Shown here: one piece after another, positions 1 through 11,460 of the stretch
Position numbering within the stretch: the first letter of the stretch is position 1
Layout: each line of letters starts with the position of its first letter
NCBI RefSeq assembly: GCF_963678635.1
Contig: NW_026971060.1
Location: forward strand, 49,209 to 113,208
Direction: 5' to 3'
Length of the DNA stretch: 64,000 nucleotides
Source: Symsagittifera roscoffensis
Lineage: Eukaryota > Xenacoelomorpha > Acoela > Convolutidae
Notes under the pieces: generated by a model
Told to the model about the DNA's origin: nothing
The model's input: the letters and a program-made list of their open reading frames with translations, nothing else
The model's database searches: none
Made by a program: the position numbers and the translations under genes

Positions 1-3000
1 GCAAAATGTCGCCTTCCATCATCCATCAGTTGTCGCCTAACCGGTTTTTCTGTACACGTTTGTGTCTCTGATTCAATAGTTCAAAAGAGCTTCGACAGAA
101 TCGGCGAAATTTCGCCTTCTATCAGTTGTCGCCTAAGGGGTTTTCCTTTACAATTTTGCGTCTCTGTTTAATTTGCTCAAAAAATTTTCAAAACAATTGA
201 CGAAAGGTCGCCTTCAATCAACTGTCAACGAACGAGTTTTTCTGTAGAAGATTGCGCCTCTGTTTCAATTGCTTAAAATAGCCTCGACGCAATCGATGAA
301 ATATCCTTTTCCATCAGTTGTCGCCTAACGAGTTTTCTGTAAAATTTTGTGTCTCTGATTCAATAGCTCAAAACAGCTTCGACAGAATCGGCGAAATTTC
401 GCCTTCTATCAGTTGTCGCCTGACGGGTTTTTCTAAACAATTTTATGTCAGTTTTCAATTGCTCAAATTAGCTTCCGCGCAATCGGCGAAAAGTTGCCTT
501 TCATGACTTGTCACCTTACGCGTTTTCCTTTACAATTTTGCGTCTCTGTTTAACTTGCTCAAAAAATCTTCAAAGCAATTGACGAAAGGTCGCCTTCCAT
601 CAACTCTCGCCGAACGAGTTTTCTGTAAAATTTTGCGTCTCTGTTTCAATTGCTCAAAATAGCTTCGAAGTAATCGGCGAAATGTCGTTTTCCACCAGTT
701 GTCGTCTAACGGGTTTTTCTGTACAATTCTGCGTCTCTGTTTCAATTGCTTAAAATAGCTTCAACGCAATCGTTGAAATGTCGGTTTCCATCAGTTGTCG
801 CCTAACGGTTTGTTCTGTAAAACTTTGAGTCTATTTTCAATTGCTCAAAATAGCTTTGCGCAATCGGCGAAATGTCGTTTTCCACCAGTTGTCGTCTAAC
901 GGGTTTTTCTGTACAATTCTGCGTCTCTGTTTCAATTGCTTAAAATAGCTTCGACCCAATCGGCGAAAAGTTGCCTCCCATCAGATGTCGCCAAACGGTT
1001 TTTTCTGTAAAAATTCGAGTCTGTTTTGAATTGCTCAAAAGAGGTTCGACGCAATTGGCAAAATGTCGCCTTCCATCATCCATCAGTTGCCGCCTAACTG
1101 GTTTTCTGTAGATTTTGTGTCTCTGATTCAATAGCTCAAAAGAGCTTCAACGCAATCGGTGAAATTTTGCCTTCTTTCTGTTGTGGCTTAACGGGTGTTT
1201 CTAAATAATTTTGTGTCAGTTTTCAATTGCTCAAAATAGCTTCGGCGCAATTGGCGAAGAGTTGCCTTCCATCAGTTATCGCCTAACGGGTTTTCCTTTA
1301 CAATTTTGCGTCTCTGTTTCAATTGCTCAAGAAAGCTTCAAAGCAATTGACGAAAGGTCGCCTTCCATCAACTGTCGCCGAACGAGTTTTTTCTGTACAA
1401 TTTTTCGTCTCTGTTTCAATTGCTCAAAAAGCTTCAAAGCAAATGACGAATTGTCGCCTCCCATCAACTGTCGCCGAACGAGTTTTTCTGTACAATATTG
1501 CGCCTCTGTTTCAATTGCTCAAAATAGCCTCGATGCAATCGATGAAATATCTTTTTCCATCAGTTGTCGCTTAACGAGTTTTCTGTAAAATTTTGCGTCT
1601 CTGTTTCAATTGCTCAAAATAGCTTCGAAGTAATCGGCGAAATGTCGTTTTCCACCAGTTGTCGACTAACGGGTTTTTCTATAAAATTCTGCGTCTCTGT
1701 TTCAATTGCATAAAATAGCTTCGACGCAATCGTTGAAATGTCGGTTTCCATCAGTTGCCGCCTAACAGTTTGTTCTGCAAACTTTTGTGTCTGCTTTCAA
1801 ATGCTCAAACTAGCTTCGCGCCACCGGCGAAACGTCGCCTTCCATCAGTTGTCGCCTAACGGGTTTTTCTAAACAATTTTGTGTCTGTTTCCAATTACTC
1901 AAAATAGCTTCGACCCACTCGGCGAAAAGTTGCCTTCCATCAGATGTCGCCTAACGGTTTTTTCTGTAAAACTTCGAGTCTGTTTTGAATTGCTAAAATG
2001 AGTTTCGACGCAATTGGCAGAATGTCGCCTTCCATCATCCATCAGTTGTCGCCTAACTGGTTTTTCTGTAGATTTTGTGTCTCTGATTCAATAGCTCAAA
2101 AGAGCTTCGACACAATCGGTGAAATTTCGCCTTCTATCAGATGTGGCTCAACGGGTTTCTCTAAACAGTTTTGTGTCAGTTTTCAATTGCTCAAAATAGC
2201 TTCGTCGCAATCGGCGAAGAATTAGCTTCCATCAGTTGTCGCCTAACGGGTTTTTCTATACAATTTTGTGTCTGTTTCCAATTTCTCAAAATAGCTTCGA
2301 CCCACTCGGCGAATGTTGCCTTCCATCAGATGTCGCCTAACGGTTTTTTCTGTAAAACCTCGAGTCTGTTTTTGAATTGCTCAAATGAGCTTCGACGCAA
2401 TTGGCAAAATGTCGCCTTCCATCATCCGTCAGTTGTCGCCTAACTGGTTTTTCTGTAGATTTTATGTCTCTGATTCAATAGCTCAAAAGAGCTTCAACGC
2501 AATCGGTGAAATTTTGCCTTCTTTCTGTTGTGGCTTAACGGGTTTTTCTAAATAATTTTGTGTCAGTTTTCAATTGCTCAAAATAGCTTCGGCGCAATTG
2601 GCGAAGAGTTGCCTTCCATCAGTTATCGCCTAACGGGTTTTCCTTTACAATTTTGCGTCTCTGTTTCAATTGCTCAAAAAAGCTTCAAAGCAATTGACGA
2701 AAGGTCGCCTTCCATCAACTGTCGCCGAACGAGTTTTTTCTGTACAATTTTTCGTCTCTGTTTCAATTGCTCAAAAAGCTTCAAAGCAAATGACGAATTG
2801 TGGCCTCCCATCAACTGTCGCCGAACGAGTTTTTCTGTACAATATTGCGCCTCTGTTTCAATTGCTCAAAATAGCCTCGACGTAATCGATGAAATATCTT
2901 TTTCCATCAGTTGTCGCTTAACGAGTTTTCTGTAAAATTTTGCGTCTCTGTTTCAATTGCTCAAAATAGCTTCGAAGTAATCGGCGAAATGTCGTTTTCC

Positions 3001-5380
3001 ACCAGTTGTCGACTAACGGGTTTTTTTATAAAATTCTGCGTCTCAGTTTCAATTGCATAAAATAGCTTCGACGCAATCGTTGAAATGTCGGTTTCCATCA
3101 GTTGCCGCCTAACAGTTTGTTCTGCAAACTTTTGTGTCTGCTTTCAAATGCTCAAACTAGCTTCGCGCCACCGGCGAAACGTCGCCTTCCATCAGTTGTC
3201 GCCTAACGGGTTTTTCTAAACAATTTTGTGTCTGTTTCCAATTACTCAAAATAGCTTCGACCCACTCGGCGAAAAGTTGCCTTCCATCAGATGTCGCCTA
3301 ACGGTTTTTTCTGTAAAACTTCGAGTCTGTTTTGAATTGCTAAAATGAGTTTCGACGCAATTGGCAGAATGTCGCCTTCCATCATCCATCAGTTGTCGCC
3401 TAACTGGTTTTTCTGTAGATTTTGTGTCTCTGATTCAATAGCTCAAAAGAGCTTCGACACAATCGGTGAAATTTCGCCTTCTATCAGATGTGGCTCAACG
3501 GGTTTCTCTAAACAGTTTTGTGTCAGTTTTCAACTGCTCAAAATAGCTTCGTCGCAATCGGCGAAGAATTAGCTTCCATCAGTTGTCGCCTAACGGGTTT
3601 TTCTATACAATTTTGTGTCTGTTTCTAATTGCTCAAAATAGCTTCGACCCACTCGGCGAAAGTTGCCTTCCATCAGATGTCGCCTAACGGTTTTTTCTGT
3701 AAAACCTCGAGTCTGTTTTTGAATTGCTCAAATGAGCTTCGACGCAATTGGCAAAATGTCGCCTTCCATCATCCGTCAGTTGTCGCCTAACTGGTTTTTC
3801 TGTAGATTTTATGTCTCTGATTCAATAGCTCAAAAGAGCTTCAACGCAATCGGTGAAATTTCGCCTTCTATCAGTTATGGCTTAACGAGTTTTTCTAAAC
3901 AATTTTGTGTCAGTTTTTAATTGCTCAAAAAAGTTTCAAAGCAATTGACGAAATGTCGCCTTCCATCAACTGTCGCCGAACGATTTTTTTCTGTACAACT
4001 TTTCGTCTCTGTTTCAATAGCTCAAAAAAACTTCAAAGCAAATGACGAAATGTCACCTTCCATCAACTGTCGCCGAACGAATTTTTCTGTACAAGATTGC
4101 GCCTCTGTTTCAATTGCTTGATATAGTCTGGACGCAATCGATCAAATATCCTTCCCATCAGTTGTCGCCTAACGAGTTTTATGTAAAATTTTGCGTCTCA
4201 GTTTCAATTGCTCAAAATAGCTTCGAAGTAATCGGCGAAATGTCGTTTTCCACCAGTTGTCGACTAACGGGTTTCTATATACAACTCCGCGCCTCTGTTT
4301 CAATTGCTTAAAATAGCCTCGACGCAATCGATGAAATATCCTTTTCCATCAGTTGTCGCCTAACGAGTTTTCTGTAAAATTTTGTGTCTCTGATTCAATA
4401 GCTCAAAAGAGCTTCGACAGAATCGGCGAAATTTCTCCTTCTATCAGTTGTCGCCTGACGGGTTTTTCTAAACAATTTTATGTCAGTTTTCAATTGCTCA
4501 AATTAGCTTCCGCGCAATCGGCGAAAAGTTGCCTTTCATGACTTGTCACCTTACGCGTTTTCCTTTACAATTTTGCGTCTCTGTTTAACTTGCTCAAAAA
4601 ATCTTCAAAGCAATTGACGAAAGGTCGCCTTCCATCAACTCTCGCCGAACGAGTTTTCTGTAAAATTTTGCGTCTCTGTTTCAATTGCTCAAAATAGCTT
4701 CGAAGTAATCGGCGAAATGTCGTTTTCCACCAGTTGTCGTCTAACGGGTTTTTCTGTACAATTCTGCGTCTCTGTTTCAATTGCTTAAAATAGCTTCCAC
4801 GCAATCGTTGAAATGTCGGTTTCCATCAGTTGTCGCCTAACGAGTTTTCTGTAAAATTTTGCGTCTCTGTTTCAAGTGCTCAATAGCTTCGAAGTAATCG
4901 GCGAAATGTCGTTTTCCACCAGTTGTCGTCTAACGGGTTTTTCTGTACAATTCTGCGTCTCTGTTTCAATTGCTTAAAATAGCTTCAACGCAATCGTTGA
5001 AATGTCGGTTTCCATCAGTTGTCGCCTAACGGTTTGTTCTGTAAAACTTTGAGTCTATTTTCAATTGCTCAAAATAGCTTTGCGCAATCGGCGAAATGTC
5101 GTTTTCCACCAGTTGTCGTCTAACGGGTTTTTCTGTACAATTCTGCGTCTCTGTTTCAATTGCTTAAAATAGCTTCGAGCCAATCGGCGAAAAGTTGCCT
5201 CCCATCAGATGTCGCCAAACGGTTTTTTCTGTAAAAATTCGAGTCTGTTTTGAATTGCTCAAAAGAGGTTCGACGCAATTGGCAAAATGTCGCCTTCCAT
5301 CATCCATCAGTTGCCGCCTAACTGGTTTTCTGTAGATTTTGTGTCTCTGATTCAATAGCTCAAAAGAGCTTCAACGCAAT
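1..5380 (-). repeat. 96-bp satellite array, left block (reverse orientation)
   Basis: About 56 diverged tandem monomers of roughly 96 bp fill this block and continue past the window edge. Taking the right array as forward, each monomer here reads on the minus strand; recognisable words are TCAGTTGTCGCC, CGTCTCTGTTTCAATTGC and TCGGCGAAATGTCG. Some monomers carry a 6-bp extension (CATCATCCATCAG instead of CCATCAG), giving about 102 bp. Because 96 and 102 are multiples of three, open frames of 60-125 codons appear by chance and repeat a 32-residue pattern; stops interrupt all of them. The array ends abruptly at 5380/5381 inside a monomer. No promoter, tRNA or protein function is visible. Confidence 0.95.
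1130..3860. repeat. 1.35-kb higher-order tandem duplication in left array
   Basis: Two adjacent blocks of 14 monomers, about 1130-2480 and 2480-3860, repeat with an offset of exactly 1347 bp. Variants at 1211, 1998 and 2171 recur at 2558, 3345 and 3518. The same pair is present in inverted orientation at about 31.2-33.9 kb, so the doubling happened before the inverted duplication. Copies differ by scattered substitutions only. Confidence 0.85.
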
Positions 5381-6068
5381 GATTCAATGGCTTAAAGTCT
5401 TTCATCGTGCTTTCTCCACATTGGCTAAGTATTTCCATTTCTAAGGTTGCTCCAGTCAGAGTGCGGTCACTCCTTTTGGTTTTATAACCTGTTGACTTTA
5501 TTCCCGCCATGAGAATGGGTGGCACCATCGCTATATGAGTCAACATTTTATCTGTGCCAGGCAATTGATAATCACCTTGTCCCAAATCCATGACCTCCTC
5601 GACTCGTTTCCTTTTCGCTGAATTGACAGCTTTCATCGATATCTCCGAATCCACCTTCGTCTTTCCTACTCTCCTTGGCATCACTCTGCTGCCCAACTTC
5701 ATTTTCATCGCGTTGATCTTATCAATCACCAATTTCGATCGCATCGTTCCTCTCCTGGTTCTTGACAGATACACCACCTCTCCTTTATTGTCCTGCGGTG
5801 TCATCTTGATGAGAGAATTCGCTTCACTTTCATCAATGGCTGAGCCAATCAACAACTCACTCAATCTCCCTTCACACTCATCAAGCTTGTCAAGGACTTC
5901 CGGCATCAAGGGTCGGTTGAGACCTGTTTTCAGAATTGACTGGGTCCCATAGCTCTGAACTACTGTCCAGACTTCTTCCATGAACGCCACTCTGTCCAAT
6001 CTACATCCCGTCCTATTTTCATGGTCTCGGTGATGTACTTCCCACTCTTCTTCGGGCAACGTTCCCAA
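5381..6068 (-). pseudogene. Distal frame of the SGNH-like ORF region, truncated by satellite
   Basis: An open minus-strand frame of about 230 codons contains an acidic/charged N-terminal part (LPEEEWEVHHRDHENRTG), a basic stretch with AKRKRVEEV and a C-terminal segment ending at the satellite junction; its last dozen codons before the stop are satellite sequence, so the natural C-terminus is missing. It follows the frame at 6084-6701 by a few bases and has the same codon style, so it is probably its continuation after a frameshift near 6075. I recognise no domain. It is most likely the 3' part of a mobile-element polyprotein. Confidence 0.5.
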
Positions 6069-6083
6069 GAGAGGTACTCTGGC

Positions 6084-6701
6084 TTAGCCCTCTATTCTTC
6101 TCCTTCTAGGTGATTCCATGAGGATTCTTTGTTCGTTCTTTCTTGAATTGCCAGGAGAGCTGCTCTCCGGCAAATTCCGTTTCATTTCCATAAAGGCTGA
6201 CGGAGGCTCCAGTGTCGAAATGCCTTCATCCGCTGGCTCATTCGTTTCCAACGTATCCGCGTTGTTCTCAAGATCACTGAAGATATTGAAATCCAGGCTG
6301 GATACTCCTCCTGTCGATGCCCTGTCGTCTTCCCTACCAGCTTGACTTGCATCTTGTTGCATGGTTTCTGCGGTTTGACGGCTTCCTCCCTGTCCGTCAT
6401 CTCCTTCTGACATATCCTTCTTTGAGCTCGAGGGTCCTTGTTTATCATTGTCGGTTCCTTCCAGAAACGTCGGTATGATCAATGTACCGGCCGATCTATC
6501 TTCCTCTTCTCCATAGACCACTTTGATTTCCTCGCAGCCGAAGGGTGCTAGGAAGGTTCTCGTTCGCAGCGTTCCCACTACCGTCAACTCCGGTTTCACA
6601 CTAGTCAGCATCAAGGAGGCCTCAGGCAGTTCAGTCCTGCCTCTCATCTTCACAGGCGCTAAGCCTAATCCCGCCCAACACAGCGGCATTTCTTCCCACA
6701 A
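6084..6701 (-). pseudogene. Acidic/serine-rich continuation of the SGNH-like ORF region
   Basis: A minus-strand frame of about 200 codons. Its first 80 residues look like folded protein (TELPEASLMLTSVKPELTVV), followed by a low-complexity acidic and serine/glutamine-rich stretch and a basic tail (SPRRRRIEG). It has no ATG at its open-frame start and overlaps the preceding frame near 6631-6700, so it is read as the next part of an ancestral longer ORF after a frameshift. The composition resembles the flexible linker after a gag-like core, but no nucleic-acid-binding knuckle (CCHC) is visible. Confidence 0.5.
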
Positions 6702-7006
6702 AGTATGTATCCATCGTTGCTACGAAATTCCCTATTTTCCTTTCATTGGTTTCGAATGCTCTCAACCTAGGAGTTTGTACCACGGAGACTGCTCCGAGCA
6801 ACATCCTTCCTATCAGGGATTGCCTCCGGCAGCTTCTCGTAATCACCCCAGTCTTTCGTATCTTCTCTCACCTTGTGAAATGCTGCAGTGAGACGAGGAA
6901 CTCTGCTCATTTCACCATTCGTCTTGTCATAGGGTCCAGAGCTTTGGAAATACCTCGATGTGTCCTCTTTCCACTTCTCCCATGCGATCACGGAAGTGAT
7001 CGTCAA
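6631..7006 (-). pseudogene. Frame-shifted link segments after the 968-codon ORF
   Basis: Two short minus-strand frames, 7006-6767 (around WEKWKEDTSRYFQSSGPYD) and 6846-6631 (around RLRAFETNERKIGNFVATMD), lie end to end in different frames directly after the stop of the large ORF at 6927. The first already overlaps the C-terminal 25 codons of the large ORF in another frame. They look like coding sequence of the same style, so the region appears to be one ancestral coding stretch broken near 6990, 6800 and 6680. The breaks are described only; function of this part is unknown. Confidence 0.5.
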
Positions 7007-9833
7007 AGTTGATGACTGTCATCTCTTGCTCTGATATTTTCGCAAATAACAGATCTTCACTCATGAGCTCCCGCAAGGTGTGCTGCTCACACCAGTTCAG
7101 TGCACTACCGTCCACTGCTGATATGAGGTTCAGGTGCAGCACCGACCTCCTATACGCCTCCACCTTAACGTCAGGGAACGCAAACGTGACTGCTGGTCCA
7201 TAGATCACTGTAAAAAACTCTGTGGCTCCTCTGATCAGTGCTAAGGGATCATTTCTCATAGCCAAGCTCAGATCGGTTAACAGGGGCATGCCTCCAACAT
7301 GTCGTCTAACATCTTCTTCTTTTTCGATAGTCTCACCTTCTCCCGTTCCAAAGCGATTTTGTTGTAAGAGATATTGGATAAGAGTTTGTCTCAGGTCTCT
7401 TATCTTTTCCGTGGATTTCTTCATATCTAAATTCCTCACTCTCTGTCTCATCTGCTCTGGACAACGTGTCAATTTCATCAGTCCTCCCAAGTTTAAGTGG
7501 GTAATCGCAATCAGTGTTAAAAGCCCATCTAACCGCAGGTTCTGAATTCCTTCGGTGAGCAGCATCGCCGGTCCTTTCACCAAACTCTCTGCTCCAAACG
7601 TCACGAACAAGGCTAGTAGTTCCACTATTGACACTTCCACTACTGCTTGGAGGAATTCCTTAATCAAGTAATGAGAGACATTCGGGTAGACTTTTGCCAA
7701 GAAGGACGCGGTCCATCCGGCTCCCAACCCTTCCAGCATGCTGTCTGTCCGTTCAAGGCCTTCCTGTCCCTTCACTTGCTGGGTCCAGAAGGTTTCCAGG
7801 GTAATCTGACACATTCTGTTTACAATTTCAGCGGTCTTTTCTTCGGCATTTTCCGCCAGGTTCACCTCCTTTAACAAGTAGGCATGGATCTTCGTGATCA
7901 TCACAGGGCCTTGCTCAAAAGCATCTGCACCCAACGCCGCTACTCGAGGATTTAGGTGTAGCCACTGGTTGGCTTCCGACTTGGTTCTCAAAACCATCGC
8001 CTCCAAATGAGCTCTAGTCTCTAATGAATTTTTCCTTCTCGTCTCTTCACCTGTCACTTCCATTGCTCGGAACCATAAGTCGTTGGACATCGCTACGATC
8101 ACTCGATGGTCGTCATCTATTCCCGGTTTCAGTTTGAGTTTTCGACTGAAATTGGACAGTTCCAACCCCAGCACCTCATCCAACACTAATATATGCAGCG
8201 CATGGTCCTTGAATCCTCTCATCGCGTTCGAGATATCTGACCACACTGCAGGTTCAGCCCTGAGTGACCTCAGGTTCTCCATCTCTATCATGCGATTTGG
8301 GGCTGATATGATCACATCGTATTTTCTTTCCGAAAGCAAGGTCACAATCGCATACACGAATTTCAGTCCATCCGGGGGATATGCATACCCCGGAGACAAC
8401 GCGAATACTACTCTCGGTGTCACTTTGGTGAACGACCCCTCCTTCGTCGCATCCACCACTTCACCCATCGACTCAAGGATATCTTTTATCGCTGGCCACA
8501 CAGCATTCTCTGCCGTTGTAGGATCTCTGAGTCTGCTCAGAAAACCTCTATTGTGTAGATGGTCATTGATGCCAGCAAACACGATCGTAATTGGGTTCAT
8601 GTCCGTCTGTCTTTGTACCCCTATAGCCAGAGATACCGATTGCAGTAGGTCCAGATCGACCGCTGCCAACATTATAACGTCCGGCCAAAACAGAGACTTG
8701 GAGGTATACACGAACTCTGAATTCGCTACTATCATGATCTTGGCCTTCCTCATTTCTGCTTTGTCATAGGCGGCGAAGATGGTCTCATCTTTCTTTATCG
8801 CTTTCAACCCGCCGTATCTTTGGACATCACCATCTTGATTCACTAGTTTCGGGTATATTCTCTCCTTTACATGACCTGGGGGTGAGATCACTTGCCTGAA
8901 CATCTTCACATGTTGTCCGATCGGCGCCCTTGTCACTAGAAATCTTCCAGGTCTCTCTTCTCGATTCACTTCATCATGATTCAATCTCACATCTTGTAAT
9001 GGTCTCGCGTTCACTGGTCCCATTGTGTTGTCAGAGGGCAGTCCCTCTAGGTCAGCAAATCTCAAGGCCGTCGTGGAATTGAAATTTATGCTAGCGGCTA
9101 TCAACCAGTCTACGCCGGTTATCGAGTACAGTCTGCTGACGGATAGGGTCGCTCCATTCAGCATCCTCCTTGCATCTTCGATGAAGCTTACCCTCTGGAG
9201 ATCTAGCTTCATTAGTTCGTCTTTGTATACATGCCAGGGAGATGGTATGGGTCTTGACCACATCAACGAACCTCTGTCCGGGCGTCTCTCCTCTCGACTG
9301 GTACTTGTCGTCTCCGATCTCGTGTCCGATCTAGACGTGCTGGCTGTCTCTTCAATTGGGTTGACAGGTCCTATTATTCTCCTAGGATAGATGGTCCTCC
9401 TCATCGGCGCTTCTCCCAATCGATCCTGTTCGTCTGTCCTTTGACCTGGTTTGCTGGAGCTCTGTTGTCTGTATTTCGTGACGGACGGGACCGTCCCCAA
9501 GCGTGTTTCCAGGCTAGGAGGCACAAAGGTGGTAATCACCGCGTCATTCGCCGTTCCTTCTTCCTTCAGCACTATTGTGTCAAAGAGTTCCGCCTCTAGT
9601 TCATCCAACCGCTCTTGGAAAACTCGATTCAACCAAGCCTGTCCTTCGATACTATCGAAGTGGATGCCGTCCGTGGTCAGTCTGGCCTGATCCATTTCTC
9701 TCAACTCATGTTCGATGTCCATGAGGATCATTCTTCCGGCATTCCGACTTGCGAGATTCCTCAAAATATTGTTCCACCTGACCACTCCTTCGTTGTGCCT
9801 TCTCCCTGCTGCTGTCAAGCTTCTTGTATTCAT
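6927..9833 (-). CDS. SGNH-hydrolase-like, Gag-like mobile-element ORF (968 codons)
   Basis: The longest frame in the window, 968 codons from the ATG at 9833. Two stretches resemble SGNH/GDSL hydrolase signatures: DGIH at residues 55-58 (block-V-like Asp-x-x-His) preceded by a VLTV...VP-type strand, and FAGIND at 419-424 (block-III-like GxND) followed by strand/loop patterns typical of the fold. A catalytic GDS serine motif is not visible in either. The middle (about 125-200) is proline/arginine/serine-rich linker; the second half (from about 600) is helical with a hydrophobic stretch near FLQAVVEVSIVELLALFVTF. From memory, similar proteins recur in invertebrate genomes as transposon-type multicopy genes; this is recognition, not a search result. 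The frame is open upstream of the ATG to about 9960, so the N-terminus may be truncated. It has no introns and is unlike a host gene in context. Confidence 0.6.
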   Translation of the reverse strand: MNTRSLTAAGRRHNEGVVRWNNILRNLASRNAGRMILMDIEHELREMDQARLTTDGIHFDSIEGQAWLNRVFQERLDELEAELFDTIVLKEEGTANDAVITTFVPPSLETRLGTVPSVTKYRQQSSSKPGQRTDEQDRLGEAPMRRTIYPRRIIGPVNPIEETASTSRSDTRSETTSTSREERRPDRGSLMWSRPIPSPWHVYKDELMKLDLQRVSFIEDARRMLNGATLSVSRLYSITGVDWLIAASINFNSTTALRFADLEGLPSDNTMGPVNARPLQDVRLNHDEVNREERPGRFLVTRAPIGQHVKMFRQVISPPGHVKERIYPKLVNQDGDVQRYGGLKAIKKDETIFAAYDKAEMRKAKIMIVANSEFVYTSKSLFWPDVIMLAAVDLDLLQSVSLAIGVQRQTDMNPITIVFAGINDHLHNRGFLSRLRDPTTAENAVWPAIKDILESMGEVVDATKEGSFTKVTPRVVFALSPGYAYPPDGLKFVYAIVTLLSERKYDVIISAPNRMIEMENLRSLRAEPAVWSDISNAMRGFKDHALHILVLDEVLGLELSNFSRKLKLKPGIDDDHRVIVAMSNDLWFRAMEVTGEETRRKNSLETRAHLEAMVLRTKSEANQWLHLNPRVAALGADAFEQGPVMITKIHAYLLKEVNLAENAEEKTAEIVNRMCQITLETFWTQQVKGQEGLERTDSMLEGLGAGWTASFLAKVYPNVSHYLIKEFLQAVVEVSIVELLALFVTFGAESLVKGPAMLLTEGIQNLRLDGLLTLIAITHLNLGGLMKLTRCPEQMRQRVRNLDMKKSTEKIRDLRQTLIQYLLQQNRFGTGEGETIEKEEDVRRHVGGMPLLTDLSLAMRNDPLALIRGATEFFTVIYGPAVTFAFPDVKVEAYRRSVLHLNLISAVDGSALNWCEQHTLRELMSEDLLFAKISEQEMTVINFDDHFRDRMGEVERGHIEVFPKLWTL

Positions 9834-9940
9834 AGGCACAGTGCAAACGGTCAGTACCGCGCAATTGTTTGTTTGTGGAACGTTCAGTGGGGTGTATGTT
9901 GGAGTTACTTGGGAAACGTGAGAAGGAGTAGAGGGGATAT

Positions 9941-10674
9941 TTAGTGGGTTTGAGAGTAGATGGGTTGAAAGGGAGTTTTTGAGAAGGTAGAGGGGCTGGG
10001 TTGAGAAAAGGTGGAAGGGGTTAGTTCGTAGTCTGCTAATTCATCGGGAGTTTCTAAATCTGAATTTTCAAATTGTGATATAGTTTGAAAAACTGTGATA
10101 TCTGAGCTAGCATGAGAATTCATGCCGGATAATGTGTTAATTTGAGGTGAATCAGATGGCGGAAAAACAAAAAGTGGAATGATGGGAATTGGGTTTTGAA
10201 GATTGGCAGGGTGGGAATTGGAACGGTGGAGGGATCCAGTTTGTCTGCTCACCGTGGGCTAAAAAAATGATTATTTTGAGATTCAAAAGTGGTGGTATGG
10301 GGTTGTTCAATAATTTGTTCATATGTATCGTTGTTTTGGGGATGTTGTGTTACTATATGGTGAATGGGACTTTGTATATTCTTAGATCTTAAATTTGTAG
10401 GGTTTGTGAGTGCTAGGTTTCTAAAATTTCGTGATACTAAAGGTAATGGATGGTTGTGATGTGAATATTTTAATTGTGGTGCTGTAGGTGATACATTTGA
10501 TTCGTTTTGTGATTCGTCATATTTGTTCGGTTTTGTTGATAGTTTTGTTTTATATTCCTTTATTTGTGCATCTAAAAGTATTTTATTTATTGATGTGGAA
10601 AAAATCCAAAAAGTTCTGCAAATAGTATGCGTGCTACGCTTGCTTGTCGGTTTACTTGTGTATGTATTGCGCAT
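9941..10674 (-). pseudogene. Proline/asparagine-rich tail frames after the envelope-like membrane segment
   Basis: Two minus-strand frames, 10674-10249 and 10252-9941, abut by a few bases and are rich in Pro, Ser, Thr, Asn, Gln and His (for example PHTTTFESQNNHFF and STFSQPSPSTFSKTPF). They follow the hydrophobic end of the frame at 10587-11237 in shifted frames, so they could be the cytoplasmic tail of the envelope-like protein. There is no recognisable domain. The stop at 9941 lies about 110 bp before the ATG of the SGNH-like ORF. Confidence 0.4.
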
Positions 10675-11391
10675 GTGATATAGATTCCTTTTAGTAATGA
10701 GAAAAGAAATCCAATAAAGTTAAACATTGCGTAAAATATGGTCAATTTTTCTACGATGTAATAGAGCCATCCTAGAAAGGCAAGAAACTCGTTTTTCAAA
10801 GTTACGAAGCAAAAATTATTTTTTGATGAAGTATTTTGTGGTCTATCTTTTTCGCCAATTAAACATATATAGTCCTTAATATCTTTAAAATATCCGCTGT
10901 AGTCTTGTGTGTAAATGTCTAAAAAGCCTGCGGTTTCTGCAAGTTTTTGTAAATTTTGATCTATTGATTGTCGTTGTATAGTGTACATTTGTGTTAGTAG
11001 TTCTTGAAATTGTTGTGTACGAATGTGATATTGTATATCTGATTTAGAGTATATTCCTATCGATTGTAAATCTATATTTGAATTGCCAGCAATGGCTCGA
11101 ATACTTTCGGTTGAAAACTTTTTAGTGGTGGCATTAATTTGGGGTATGGTGTAAGTAGATAGTGATTTTCTTCGTCGGGATTTAATTGTACAACGTTGTG
11201 GCTTTTTGCTGATCCACATGGGACTGCTGTATCCCACAAATATGTTCTTCTTGAAAGTGTAACAACAAAATAAACTTAATTTTTATAGAAAATCGGAATT
11301 TTTTTATAACAACGTTTATCTTCAAAAACATGTAATGGTGATACTTTTTTGGTACAAGTATAAAACCATGAGATGTTTCCTTCATAATCAA
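10587..11391 (-). pseudogene. Envelope-like membrane-proximal and transmembrane part, frameshifted
   Basis: Minus-strand frames 11391-11182 and 11237-10587 overlap in different frames. The first carries GFILVPKKYHH and ends in a Cys/His-containing stretch; the second carries a basic segment (KSRRRKS), a helical Gln-rich region, then a C-terminal run of hydrophobic residues (FLAFLGWLYYIVEKLTIFYA through FIGFLFSLLKGIYI) that can form one or two transmembrane helices. A basic site followed by a helical region and a C-terminal membrane anchor is the usual arrangement of envelope glycoproteins, hence the assignment. The overlap shows at least one frameshift. The identity of the envelope family is not established. 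Confidence 0.45.
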
Positions 11392-11460
11392 GGAAATTTG
11401 ATCTTTTTCCGGATGATAAATATCCTGCGTAGGGTATTTTTTTAGAACTGCTAGTGCTAG

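Noticed and set aside
1..5380. Many open frames of 60-125 codons with 32-residue periodic protein
   Set aside because: They follow directly from a 96-bp tandem repeat, are present in both directions, lack consistent starts and are cut by stops.
5590..5952. 120-codon plus-strand frame with hydrophobic stretches
   Set aside because: Antisense to the minus-strand mobile-element frame, which has the better coding character.
8083..8769. 228-codon plus-strand open frame (and similar ones at 9025, 9451, 9615)
   Set aside because: Antisense shadows of the 968-codon minus-strand ORF, with no recognisable protein features.
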